Shown piece by piece: positions 1 to 10,698 of a stretch of 64,000 nucleotides of DNA (positions within the stretch are counted from its first letter, which is position 1; the number at the start of each line of letters is the position of its first letter). The notes under the pieces were generated by a model. It saw only the letters and a program-made list of their open reading frames with translations, was not told where the DNA came from and searched no databases. Where the stretch lies: contig GG745359.1 in the NCBI GenBank assembly GCA_000151295.1, positions 485,159 through 549,158 of the forward strand. Direction: 5' to 3'. The translations under genes were made by a program, and so were the position numbers. Origin of the DNA: Allomyces macrogynus ATCC 38327 (taxonomy: Eukaryota; Blastocladiomycota; Blastocladiomycetes; Blastocladiales; Blastocladiaceae).

Positions 1-857
1 TGAGCAAGGCCCCGCTGCTCGTGAGTATGGACCAGTACCAGGCATTGCTCGACGACGTAGACACGGTGGCGGGGACGAGTTACACGCGCGTGGTGAGTCT
101 GCCGGCGGTGGTCGGGAACGTGTCCGCAACAGAGTCGAGGCGGCGTGGGTGGACGGTGCCGAAAAAAACGCTGCTGGTGCGGTTGCGCGCGGGCATGTCG
201 GACTTGCAGGTCGAGGCCGTGATCAATGGGTTGAATACGGTGCTCGGGGACCATGATTTGCAAGTGCAAAACTTGCGGTACCAGCTCAAAGCGACGGATT
301 CGGCTGCGTTTTTCATCAATTTGCTCTTCAATATCGGTACGTTGGGACATGTACGCGGGGATAACGCGAGACCGTTGTTCACACGCTTTGCTTTTGAATC
401 GTAGTGGCGCTCGTCGGGATCCTGCTTTCATTTTTTGTCATCTGGCTCTCGTTCACCGCCAACTTGCGCGAAAACGCTTGGGAGTTTGGCGTGCTCCGCG
501 CCATCGGCCTCGATGTACGCTCTGCTTTGCTCTCCATTTTTTTCGTCCGGAAGCTCTCGCATCAGCTCACCGTTCTTGCGATCTCAGGGCTCGACGGTCG
601 TGCGCGTCTACGTGTACGAGGCGCTCGCCATTGTCATCGCTACCATCTTACTCGGAACGCTCGTGGGCGGGATCACGGCCGTGACCGTCACGCTGCAGTT
701 CAACCTGTTTACGGAAATGCCCATGACGCTCGCGTTCCCGTCGGGTCTTTTCGTGTTTGTGGTCGTGTTTTCCGTTGTGGTCGCTGTGGTCGGATCGTGG
801 TACCCGGCGTCGCAGTACCGGCAAAAGAAGATTGCTATGGCGCTCAAGGGCATGTGA
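1..857 (+). CDS. FtsX-like ABC transporter permease, 3' part only
   Basis: The reading frame is already open at the left edge, so the N-terminus lies outside the window. Three exons join in phase: 1-336, 405-514 and 588-857; the introns are 68 and 73 bp with GTACG donors and TAG/CAG acceptors. The joined protein has hydrophobic segments (VALVGILLSFFVIWLSF, then EALAIVIATILLGTLVGG, then GLFVFVVVFSVVVAVVGSW) separated by the FtsX-type stretch EFGVLRAIGLD-GSTVVRVYVYE. It ends WYPASQYRQKKIAMALKGM, the usual FtsX/MacB C-terminus with a Pro in the last helix and an ALKG ending. By family it is the membrane part of an ABC exporter or lipoprotein-type transporter, working with an ABC ATPase; the substrate cannot be told from this end. 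Splicing is inferred from sequence only. Confidence 0.75.
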
Positions 858-1343
858 GCGAGGAATGAGGTGCTCGGGCTGGTGGACTGTGGAGGGAAGG
901 GTGGGGAGGACAGGACTGGGGACAAAAAACGGAGCCTGAATTCATCTGGTTTTGCGTTCTTGTCTTTTGAATCATGCCTCCGCTCACAGCCATCTAGGTC
1001 TCGAGCTAGAGCCGCAGATGAAGTTCATTCTGCTGACTTGCAGACGCTCATCGTTGACGCTCATCATCGCTGGTCAATAATGCAACAAGAGGGATGCCAT
1101 TGTTTCTCGCCCTGATACCCGCGGCCACAATGAAAAACAGAAAAACTCAACCACAAAACTCCCATGACATGAAATCGAGTTGCCGCAAAGACGGGGCAAG
1201 ATCGGTTTATCCAAACCGGTCTGACTTCGCCCTGGGAGCGACCATCGATGCCTCTGCAATCGCACGACACGCTGGCAGATGCACGTCGGCCGTGCACTCT
1301 TCAACATCATCCGCAGCTGGCCGCCACAACAACCACAGGCGTT
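858..1343. other. Intergenic, no gene seen
   Basis: This 486 bp stretch after the permease stop holds only short overlapping frames without family resemblance. It probably contains the permease 3' untranslated end. No repeat, tRNA-like fold or promoter motif was recognised. Confidence 0.4.
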
Positions 1344-1660
1344 CTAAAACCGCCGAGCGTGCGTTGTTGCGTAGTTGAGCGTGCTCTCGCCAAACGTCTC
1401 CCACAGCCACACCATGACTTCAAACACGCGCCAAACCGTGTACTCGACCATGGTGATGAGCTGCGTCTCATTCATGATGGCCATTGTGACGCAACCATCC
1501 TGCCCAAACCGCCCGCAGCCAATCAAGCCATACTTTTGCTTGTGCCGGTTATACTTGCTGTGGCCCAGGAACGCAAACGGAGGGTCGACGTACTTCAGGT
1601 AGCGACGTTGGCGGCGGGGATGAGAAACGTTGGAAGAATCAATTGGGCCGTCGCATTGAA
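1344..1660 (-). pseudogene. Relic of an unrecognised protein family, copy 1
   Basis: The minus strand reads YLKYVDPPFAFLGHSKYN, then KYGLIGCGRFGQDGC, then YTVWRVFEVMVWLWETFG before a stop at 1344. The upstream part of the same open frame looks non-coding and has no convincing start. The tail aligns by eye with a plus-strand stretch at 4372-4943 (FGVMACAGG..., then YSLRRIFQIMALLWEQYG), which itself needs a frame change. Two diverged copies in opposite orientation suggest remnants of one gene family. I do not recognise the family and assign no function. An intact exon of an unrecognised gene is possible. Confidence 0.4.
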
Positions 1661-1933
1661 GAGGACTTACCAGGCCGGCATTCATAACGTCTGAGCTGGT
1701 GGTGACGGGAGCAAATGCTTGCTTCGTAACTTCGTCGTTGCGACCAGCGTGATGCGACGACGTTCGAAAATGTTGAGGGCGGTGAGGTGCTGTCATGTTG
1801 CAATTCAGAAGTTGGCGAAGAACCTCTGACAATGTTATTCGATGTCGGCCTGTATTGCAAATATACATTTGACGACATTGCTTTGAAAGCATCTGTTGAC
1901 TCTTTACCAAATTTGTTCATTGACTTCGGCTGA

Positions 1934-3911
1934 TCATCGAGAATATACTGCGCTGAATAGGTGGTGGGCCGAAGCTAGAAGTGAACACCTCTTTTCGCTC
2001 ATGCTTTCTTCGAGTACGTTCTGTTTTTGGGTTTTCGGGGCCTCAAGATTCTTTTTCCACTCTTTCTTGCGCCAACGCAAAGCTTCGTGCATACCAACGT
2101 TTGTTTGTCCAACTGCAACCCAAAACGATTTAATGCTGACCACACTTCTGTAGAAGTAACGAACGGCTTGGTGCACCCCAGCAACTCTCTCGTCGTTACA
2201 AAGCATGCTGCACATGTCGATTTCTGCGGAAAGCCCCGGCGCGGTACGGAACAGCTCGCGCACATTGTGCAGTCCTGAGCAACGTGAAATACGCACCTTT
2301 AGCTCGTGCAAACGGCAACTTGGGGCTACAACAACAACGCCCGTCGCCCCATACCTGTCAAGAAATGCTTTGACCATATCATCCAACCGGTGGTCTTGAA
2401 TGCTCAACACGCGAACCGACAGCGACAGCAGGCGCACCCAAGCCGGATCGGCAAGTTCGTCCGTGTGATCATGATCGGGAACGCGCAGGGTGATGGGCTA
2501 GGTCGCATGAATGGCTTCAATCACAAAGCAAGCAATCCCCAGACAGGGCCTTGTTGCTCTGTGCCGGGCCCACTCTACGTGTACATGCGGAGCACACGGA
2601 GCCGGGCTGGAAGCGACAACGGAAGTGCAAGTGGGTCTTCGACGGTTGTCCGAGGACACAGTCTCAGCTCCTGAACCTGGAGAGACAGGCTGACCCGCGG
2701 CAAATGTCGCAATGGCAAGCGACTGGCCTGGTGCCCATTCATCCAGGCCCATTGGTCGCAACGATAGGTGGCGCAACGTCGGTGAAAGTGGCAAAGTCAT
2801 GGCAAAGGTGGGCGGGTACCTGAGCAGAGTTAGCAATACCTTGTCAGTGACCATGGGCAGCGACTTGACCAGGTGCTGCATCAGAGCCAAGCCCGCGTTA
2901 GCGTCCATTGGTCGGGATCGATCAGAATTTGCGAGATTCAGTAATAAAAATTGGCGAGGTATTGCGCGCACCAGGGCAACCCACGACGCCAAGTCCGCCA
3001 AGTAGCTTACAGCGTCTGCACCACTCCATTCGCGAGATATGGAAACCGACAGCTACATGCACGATGATTGCACCGGGTCCGTGAAATCGCCTCCATGACA
3101 GCATCGAGACCCACCGCAATGGGGCAATTGGGCAGTATCGGAAATTCATTGGCCAGGGCCGTAGTTGTTCCCACCATGCAGTTAAGTGTGGAACCATCAA
3201 TGAACAGGGACCTCAAGCTTGGAGGCATACAAGAGAGTGCAAAGCACCACAATCATCACGAAAAGAAGAAAGCGACAGACGTGAGACGGGCGAGGGAAAG
3301 GATCGTTGCTATCAACGACACAAGGCCAGTCATGGATAAATGACGCAATGTGGTGGGCCAATAGTTGGCCAGAATACGCCACAAAATTGACCGGGATTGG
3401 TAAACCACGAACAGATCGACAATGCGGCGGCAGCGGGTAGGCCAACACAATCGTGACCGTCAACTTCTTCAACCTTGAGAGTCAGGACGAGTTGCCGAAT
3501 CACGGAGCGTGGAGCAGATAACAAAGACCAGTGTTGGTCAAAATCGACGGGGCCGCGACCATCACAATTGTCGTTGGCAACGTTCACGACGCAGCGTCGG
3601 ACGTCACGCAAGGGCACAGGAACTTGCACGATTGTGCACCCTTCTCGTCAAGAGAGTCCTGGACGATATGGCCCACGTTCTTGGCTGTGAATTTCCGGGC
3701 CACACCCATATATGTCGTGGAAGCAATGATGGCGTAGCGCTGCGCGGAGAGTCGACACAAAGAACACAGGTGCTGCAAGTGCCAACTTCGCCAAATCTAC
3801 AACGTCCAAGCTGACGAAATAGGGAAAGTTGGGTGCGATACTGCAGACCAGGCTCTCAATCAAACCAAGTGGCAGCGTTTGAAATGGGCAAGGCTGCTGC
3901 GGGTCGGTCAT
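1934..3911 (-). pseudogene. Decayed F-box/LRR-like paralogue (minus strand)
   Basis: Read on the minus strand from 3911 to 1934, pieces in different frames follow the order of the intact gene at 10699-12582. First comes DVVDLAKLALAAPVFFVSTL, matching the LALAAPSLFAPAIRAAIR region. LRR-like pieces follow, such as LPLSPTLRHLSLRPMGLDEW (about 2790-2740). Last is SLSVRVLSIQDHRLDDMVKA (about 2430-2370), matching the C-terminal SVNRLSIVGHQLLDVVADA. Several stops and frame changes separate them and no start-to-stop frame exists. It is called a pseudogene by this comparison; a multi-exon gene with unrecognised introns is less likely because single-base frame changes occur inside conserved stretches. 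Confidence 0.55.
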
Positions 3912-4339
3912 CTTGCTGAGGTTGGCGTTCGTAGTTCAGTGTGTTTCGTTACGGAAGTTGATTCCGTTGCTGGCGCGCGCTTCCTACAGAAAAATTTTTC
4001 TTCGACCAGGTCGGCGTGTGTTGGGGAATTCATTGTTGAAGCTTTATTTGAAGGGTCGAACCCACTGGGAGTGGTTGCTCAAGTTGTCGTCGCGGTCGTC
4101 AGTAAAAATATCGGCAACATGAACGTTCCTCTTCCACCCTGAACCGACCCAGCAAACACCGTCTATCATTTCTCCCAACAAAGCAAGCATGGTCCTGCTC
4201 TGCGGACCGAACCGAAACTGCCACATCCCAGATAAAATAACGATGTGATGGCTGAAGCAGCGCAATCTGCGGCTACCCCTCAACACGGACCCGAGGAGGC
4301 TCATTTGCGCTGGCGCTGGCGCCGCCGTCGCGGCCGTCG

Positions 4340-4943
4340 CGGCAGTGGTCGTGGTGGTCTCAACCATGGTGTCACTTCAAGTTGGCCCCAGGACCAACGA
4401 AACTCAGCAAGCTTGTGAAAACGAGGGTGGCCAAAAAAGTGACGAGTTCCAGCTTGACCCAGTTGCTCCAAACGTTGGCCGTCTGCCTTGGCACCACCGC
4501 ACGATGCACAATGACCACGGCCTGCCATCGACCCGACCGGCCCGGTTTGTCCCTGTGGATTGGCCCTGCCTTCAATGAGGAAGGACGACACCTCGAGTTT
4601 CGGCTTGTGTACCTGCTGCACCTGGGCAAGCCCGTCGATTACTACTCCGGCCCTTTTGGCGAGCCGCTGTGGCCTGTGCCCATGGACCCACAGGAGCTCT
4701 GCCGTCGTGCCGAAAAATATGGCCATTTGGAGTCATGGCGTGCGCTGGTGGCCTTGAGTGCCCATTCTCGATGCGGACCAAGTTCTGTGCACGATCGACT
4801 ATTCTCTTCGCCGCATCTTTCAGATCATGGCGTTGTTGTGGGAGCAGTATGGGCATGATAAGACGCTTTACGCGCTGCATTACAGCTGCAGGTTCACGGC
4901 CCCTTTTGGCGATGGTGTCGATCATTCAAGTATGTGCATCTGA
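4340..4943 (+). pseudogene. Relic of an unrecognised protein family, copy 2
   Basis: An open stretch reads LSLWIGPAFNEEGRHLEF, LVYLLHLGKPVDYYSGPFG and PMDPQELCRRAEKYGHLE. The frame then breaks near 4740, and the next frame reads DADQVLCTIDYSLRRIFQIM and ALLWEQYGHDKTLYALHYSC up to about 4943. The last part resembles the minus-strand tail at 1344-1660 (YTVWRVFEVMVWLWETFG). The well-formed protein-like text across a frame break suggests a recently decayed gene, or two exons with an intron I could not place. The family is not recognised. Confidence 0.4.
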
Positions 4944-5405
4944 TGCAAATATAAATTGGATTGTGCAGGCCGTCGGTTGAGAAAGTCTTTGTGCACTGCA
5001 ATTCTCCCCACGCAATTATCACGACGCGTTGAAACGTTGCTGGTCTAATGACGACGTTGTTGGAAACGGTCGATGCTATTTGCGCATAACCCGATCAGCA
5101 GCTGGTGCTGCCTGCTGCACCCGCTGCTGCAGGTTGACAGTGGGATCGTGGAGGACGTGGATGCTACCTGTAGGATACCGTACAGTATCCCACACTGCTC
5201 GGCAAGCTCCCTAACGCGTTAGGCACCCTGACGTGAAGTGAGCAATTCCTGATGGGGGGTGGGGGGGGGGGGGGGCGGCAATCCATGGTGATAATGTCCA
5301 TGGCTCTATGCCACACGTTGCCTGCTGAGAATATATTCGACACCACACCGCTGCTCAGTCTCTTCTCCACCCAGTGTGCCCGCCCGCAATCCCCGCGCGG
5401 GCGCA
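4944..5405. other. Intergenic with G-tract and small palindrome
   Basis: This 462 bp region lies beyond the 3' end of the minus-strand CYB5D1-like gene. It holds a G-tract at 5254-5275 interrupted by one T at 5260, and a short inverted repeat at 5173-5190 (GGATAC, six-base spacer, GTATCC). No gene is seen. Confidence 0.5.
5254..5275 (+). repeat. Poly-G tract
   Basis: Six G, one T, then fifteen G on the plus strand. Such tracts are prone to length change and sequencing error. Confidence 0.9.
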
Positions 5406-6230
5406 TCACGCCACGGTCAGATCGTCCGAGAAGTACAAGAACAGCGAGACCATCCACTCGTGCTCGTTCATCCCGACCTTGTCCATTTCGTCGGCCTCGT
5501 CCGGGATCCCATTCTGCTCGAGCGTGCCGGCCATATCAAGCACGCGGCCCAGATATTTCCAGACATACCCCTTGGCGTGCTTGTTGTACTGCAAGTATCG
5601 GCCGACAATTGCCGTCACGGGTTCCTCGGCACAGACCTCGAGCACCGTCACGTCCTGCGTGAGTGTGTTGACGATGCGCACGTGCCGCGTGCGCCGCGAC
5701 AGCTTGCCGACGGCCGTCGACGTGTCGCGCCACCACGGGACCGCGACGTCCCACGTCCAGTCGGTTGCGGGCTGCGTCACGTCCGGGACGTGTGGTGGGA
5801 CGCCGTCGGGACACACGGGCACGCGTAGACCCGTGGCCGGGTCGATGCGCTGCCGCAGGTCACCCGTGGATGCGTCGAACCAGTGCGAGATGTCGCGGCC
5901 GGCGTTGCGCCGCAGCGGGAGGAGCCGCGTGTCATCTAATGATCGGGTCGAGCGTGTAAGCGGAGAAGCGAAGGTGCATGACCGCAAGCGGGAAACAGGG
6001 CATGGACCTTGGAATTGCTTGGCGATCGGCGTCAGGTTGTAGACGGTGCCAAGCCAAGATACCCACAGGTCATCTGTCGTATTATGCCGTGCAACCTCGG
6101 CGGGCGTATAGTAGGCGGCCTTGGGCGCATCAATAAGGGCCTCGATGCTGCCACCGCTCGATACAACGGGTTCCGGCATGACTGGATGGGCTACGCGAGA
6201 GAAATCCGGATGTTGGTGAGCGACAGACAA
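5406..6230 (-). CDS. CYB5D1: Cytochrome b5 domain-containing protein 1 (CYB5D1-like)
   Basis: The N-terminal b5-type segment reads AAYYTPAEVARHNTTDDLWV then SWLGTVYNLTPIAKQF, followed by GRDISHWFDASTGDLRQRID with the heme-ligand-like His of the HWFD motif. The second half (VPWWRDTSTAVGKLSRRTRH, VRIVNTLTQDVTVLEVCAEE, YVWKYLGRVLDMAGTLEQNG) is the ubiquitin-like C-terminal part of CYB5D1. A 72 bp intron at 5936-6007 (donor GTCCAT, acceptor TTAG) is a multiple of three without stops, so the unspliced frame stays open. Removing it gives KQFQ-DDTRLLPLRRNAG, as in the family, and a protein of about 250 residues. CYB5D1 is known from organisms with cilia or flagella, where it affects axonemal beating, so this gene supports a flagellated zoospore. 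The ATG at 6230 is the first in frame; MPEPVV about 50 bp downstream is an alternative start. Confidence 0.88.
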   Translation of the reverse strand: MSVAHQHPDFSRVAHPVMPEPVVSSGGSIEALIDAPKAAYYTPAEVARHNTTDDLWVSWLGTVYNLTPIAKQFQGPCPVSRLRSCTFASPLTRSTRSLDDTRLLPLRRNAGRDISHWFDASTGDLRQRIDPATGLRVPVCPDGVPPHVPDVTQPATDWTWDVAVPWWRDTSTAVGKLSRRTRHVRIVNTLTQDVTVLEVCAEEPVTAIVGRYLQYNKHAKGYVWKYLGRVLDMAGTLEQNGIPDEADEMDKVGMNEHEWMVSLFLYFSDDLTVA

Positions 6231-8228
6231 CTCTCGGGTATCGGCACGGCGTGTACGGATGGACTTGGGCGGGAAAGTCGCAATCTGGATGATGGTTCGC
6301 GAGGCTTACTTGACGGCCAAGATCGCAACAGCGGCGATGACAATGGGTTGGAGAACTGGGTGGGCTTTCTCGAAAATGCAGCAAGTCGCGCAATCTGGTT
6401 GGCGGAAATTGAACGGGTTGGGTTCGCAGCCGCCGAAAAGAGGCGACCGATCGTCAACGGTGGTATATGACTGCATGTGACGGCGAAGTGCCGCTTCCTT
6501 CTAAAGCACCTGCGCTAATACTCCCTGGTCCATCATCGAGATCGTGCCAATAATTCTTGTAGTTTCACGCTTATGAGCCTCCAACGATCATCGCGAAACA
6601 CTCGCCGTTTGGCTCGTCGTCGGCCGCACCTGAACAACAATGAGGACGAGCTGTCATTCCGAGCAAGCGCGATCGTCAAAGACTTGCCAATACCCAGTAC
6701 TTGCGCATTGGAGCTTGACGTGTGTCGTACTTATTCCCGCATCCCGAGGAGCTTGGCTATGTTGTTGCGGATGAGCGACCAGCCGCGAAAATGGAATTGA
6801 TCTGGGATGCGCTCACCTCTCGCACTGAATGTATTGCCATTCCGCTGGAATGCCTGCTCAAGACCCAGCTTAACTTGAATGTCGAGTTGTTTCTGCCCGG
6901 CAACACGCCAAAGCTGCTCTCCTTTCCCATCAACTTCGTACTCGCTGGCCTACTTGGACCTCTCCACGACGGCAGCTGACACTGCTGTTGTGCGCGACAA
7001 GGAGTGGGTCGGGTGGACGATGATTTCCGCGGCGGGTCCGCGTGGATCGGTACTCAACGCGGCGATTGTGCTGGTGTGATTTCCAGACCATGTAGTATTG
7101 CGGTTTGCCCGATACGCGTTCTGCGCGCATTGAAAAGCCACCGGGGTATGCCTTCCCCGTGGTGCCGCACATGTCGCAGCGGCATCCGCGCCGGCGCAAT
7201 CTAGACAAATTCTATGGGCTGATTGATCACACGACTGCGCTTGGGCTCGTGCATATTGCCGATCCATGGGTCGGCCTCAGCTCTAACGACGCACGGGAAA
7301 GGTGGCTGGCAATCGTGGATTATGGCGAGACCTAGAACGTGTCGAGGGAAAAGGCCGACGTCCAGACTGACGAGGGTGAGGTCGACAGCGAGAGCGTTCT
7401 CTGGGAGCACTATTGGCGTGCCTGGTCCGCGCGAACCGTGCCGCGCTGTGCAAATGTAAGGTTGGTCGGTCGGTTGGTCGACGACACGTCTCTTTTCGTT
7501 TTGGTTGATAAATACAATCGTCGCCAATCATCCCGGTTTGCGAGAACGATGTGTTCACTTCTTTGTTGCCGCATCACCCTGTCCCTTTGGACGAAATTGT
7601 TGATATTGTGTACCGCGCCGATCGTATTTCTACGTGATTGAGCCGATGAAATGGATGCTCATTTGTACCCGGCACAGAGCCTTTGCAAAATGCAAACCAT
7701 GTTTTCGTTGGCCAAGGAAAAGGTCGGATGTGTTCATGATGTTGATGCTTGGAGAGTGAGGGACTATGTTCGGCAAGTCATGGGCGGCTGCTCCCCGCGC
7801 TCCTCGCCACAAACCGAAAAAAATGAACAAGTGCATCGGGAAGAACGAATCACGTCAACGTTCATTGAATAATGTAGATACAAGGCGCCGCAAAATCCAA
7901 ATCAGGATCTCAGACAGTCCATCTCATTCACAGCAGGCCGTAATGTGCACACGGGCACGCGGGGACGTGGGTGGGTGGGGATGGTGCGTGCCAGCTGGAG
8001 GAAGAAAGGAAAGAAAGGCGACGGCAGACACGAACGCGCGTGACTTGGTAGCCGCGAGCTGGTCAAATGGGTGTCCTCGGGACAAGTGAATCACGCTCAA
8101 GTTGCGGCGCTTTGAGGCCGGAAGCGCATGACCCGCCACGGAAAGTAAGCGTCGAAAGAGTCGGGACCGTCCACGTACCTCTACTCACAACCATCATGTC
8201 AAGAACGGGAGAAAAAGAGCGTCAGCCG
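6231..8228 (+). other. Decayed or non-coding region with protein-like fragments
   Basis: No complete gene is seen in this 2 kb. Plus-strand fragments look protein-like: ELGYVVADERPAAKMELIWD and LNVELFLPGNTPKLLSFPIN (about 6745-6940), NLDKFYGLIDHTTALGLVHI (about 7200-7260), and LLPHHPVPLDEIVDIVYRAD (about 7560-7620), which vaguely recalls the start of the F-box-like family at 10699. Each is cut by stops or frame changes, and no set of introns of the local type joins them. They may be relics of old genes. Confidence 0.35.
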
Positions 8229-10302
8229 TCACTCGGCCGAGTCGAGACCGCCGTCGTTCTCGGCATCACGAAATTCCCCGTCCTCCTGCTCCTCGTCGTC
8301 CGAATCGTCGTCAAGCAGGATCAGGTCATCCTGGTTACCACCGTCCTCATCCATCGCCTCGCTGCGATCGCTGCTCGTCGGCGACCCGGACCCACTCAGC
8401 GTGTCGAACCACTCGAGCTCGACCTCGCCATCCTCACTCTGGTCCACGGTCACCTCCACATCCTCCTCATCCTCGTCGCTCGTGTCGCCGAGATCCCAGT
8501 ACTCGTCCTTGTCGCGGAACAAAATTGGCAACTCGTCGGCCTCATCAAGCCGCGCGCGTTTGACCGATCCTGGCGACCCCACAGCGGGCGCGCGGCGCTT
8601 CCGCGGCCCCGGATGCTGCCAGCGGCACTTGCCGTTACTGCACGCGGTGCCCTGCGGGCACTCCCAGACGTGCCGCGCCGTGCACTGTGCGCCGTGCGGG
8701 CAGTACCCGTCGAGAAAGTTGCGGCACACGGGCGCGCCCGGTGCGGGCTTGGCGTGAATGAACTTGCACGCGGCGTTGGTGCAGGCGCCGCGCTGGAAGT
8801 GCGCACAGTGCGGCGTGTTGTGCGCGGTGAGCGTGTGGTTGTGCTTGCACCGCGTCGCGTCATGGTCGCGGCCAAAGAGCGCGAACCGACATAAGGTAAT
8901 GCACACCGGGTCGTGGATCAGAGCGCAGGCGGTGCCGCGCGAGCAGGTACCTGGGGGTGAATGGAGAAGGATTGCTCGTGAATGTCGTGCGGTTGGAGAA
9001 GTGAAGACATCGAGAGTTCGTACCGAAGCGCTGGAAGTAGGTGCAGTGCTTGGCCTTGGGGTTGGTCGAGTTGCTAAACGCGAGCAAACACTTGAGTCAG
9101 GTGCGCTTACATTCACCTCCACGAAGTGCCCCAGCATAACGCGCACCGAACGATAAACTTGCCGGGCTCGAGGCGCGTCAGCTTGCCGTCTTGGCCCTGC
9201 ACATAGTTGGCGCCGTTGAGCGTCACAATCTTGCCGCGCAAAATGACGGGACCGGTGTTTGATTTGCACTTGGAAAAGAGGCGCGCCGGTGCGGGCTCGC
9301 GCACGAGGTCGCGGCGGACGAGGGAGCCCTTGGACGTCTGGACATAGTTGGAGTTGGTACTGCCGGTCGTGGTCGAGCCGGTCGGCGTCGAGGAGCCTCT
9401 CGGCGTTGTGGTTGCAGTTGGGCGTAACGCCTCCTTGCGAATCAGCGACCGGCCGCGCGCCAAAAATTGCGAGTTGGAGGTTGTCGGAGGACTCGTCGAG
9501 GCTAAAGCGGACAAAGATATGTCAATTCGTCGAGAACCGAAGTGTCGTCGCCACGAAAATGCACGAAGTGTACGCGTCGGGGTTGCAGGCGTAACCGCAG
9601 CACCCGCCAATGACGACGGGGCCGGGGAGGGCGACGAGACTACAATCGATCGCGTTCAGAAACGATGCGAATCGAATCAGGGCGTGGACTGAGCGAATAA
9701 CAGCACGCACTCAAATCCTTGCGAACGAGCTGGTTGGCGCCGTGGCGCACGTACTGCACCGTCGCTGACGGCGGCGTCCCGGGTGCAGGCGACGCGCGTG
9801 CCGACGAGAAAGCCAACGGCGGCGTGGTCGACGGGGTCGCGATTGGAGATTTGGCCAAAGGTGTCGGGTTGGAACTGGGGAGGCTCGGCGCGGGCGCAGT
9901 CACTGGTGGTTTCGGGACCGCTGTCGCGGTCGGAGTCTTGGCCGCCGAATCAGTCGTCGGCTGCTGCCGCACGAGTGTCATGTTGCGGAAGGCGGCGCGC
10001 GCACCCGGGCGCATGGCGGGCGAGCGGAGAGGCTGCGTGCTGGGTGACCAGCCGTGGCCGTGCATTGGCGGCGTCGCGGCATGCGCGGCCGGCCAATACG
10101 ACGGCGTCATGGCACAGCCGTGACCGTGGCCGTGCCCATAACCGTAGGCCGGACTGGCCGCAGGAACAGCGTAGGCACCCGGGTGAGCGATGGGATTGGG
10201 GTGGGCGACGGGGCGAATCGGCATTCCGGCGGTGGCAATAGCGGGCGATTGACCCATGTACGGGCGCGGCACGGCCGGGTACGAATGCGGGTAGTGGTAC
10301 AT
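8229..10302 (-). CDS. ZC3H3: ZC3H3-like tandem CCCH zinc-finger protein
   Basis: Four exons join in phase on the minus strand: 10302-9711, 9501-9147, 9073-9024 and 8950-8229, giving about 572 residues. The first third is Pro/Ala/Tyr/His-rich. Three related segments follow: VQYVRHGANQLVRKDL, SNYVQTSKGSLVRRDLV and NYVQGQDGKLTRLEPGKF. Tandem CCCH fingers begin near residue 326 (HCTYFQRFGTCSRGTACALI, CRFALFGRDHDATRCKHNH, CAHFQRGACTNAACKFIH, CRNFLDGYCPHGAQCTARH, CPQGTACSNGKCRWQHP). The tail is strongly acidic (DEDEEDVEV, DDDSDDEEQEDGEF). This five-finger layout matches ZC3H3, a nuclear protein of mRNA 3' processing and export in animals. The 209 bp first intron is longer than its neighbours and could hide a small exon. 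Start taken at MYHYPHSY; the upstream frame has no convincing start. Confidence 0.85.
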
Positions 10303-10698
10303 GATAGGGCGGGCCGTGGGGAGCGATATAGAACGAGCGCGGCAGCGGCAACACCGGCGGGGGTTGAACTGCGACGTTCGGGGTTGAACTGCCGACGTTC
10401 GTGTTGTCCTGCGTGGTGGACCTGCCGCAAGCCCTGGGCAAACCCTGAGCAAACGTGAATGCGGAAACCCTGATCAAACTTGCCCCGCCGGCCACGCCCA
10501 CTTTCACCCATCACGACGCGTCCCGACGCGTCTCATGCCGTCCATGCTTGCCCTTGGGCGGCGGCCCGCCGCGCTGCGCGCCAGTCTTGACCACGCGCCG
10601 TGTCGTGCACCCATCCCGATGCTCTCCACTTCTGCACAGCAACGTCTTGGACCCGACTCTCCGCTGACAATCATCATCGGCTTCGACACACAAGCACC
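10303..10698. promoter_or_regulatory. Divergent promoter region, ZC3H3-like / F-box-LRR-like
   Basis: This 396 bp lies between two divergent start codons and must contain both promoters. It holds a 20/21-base tandem duplication at 10361-10401. No clear TATA box was found. Confidence 0.5.
10361..10401 (+). repeat. 20-bp tandem duplication
   Basis: GGGTTGAACTGCGACGTTCG at 10361-10380 is repeated at 10381-10401 with one extra C. It sits about 60-100 bp upstream of the ZC3H3-like start, in its 5' leader or promoter. Confidence 0.85.

Noticed and set aside
5173..5190. Short palindrome as a possible terminator or operator
   Set aside because: A six-base stem with a six-base loop is expected by chance; no associated gene logic in a eukaryote.
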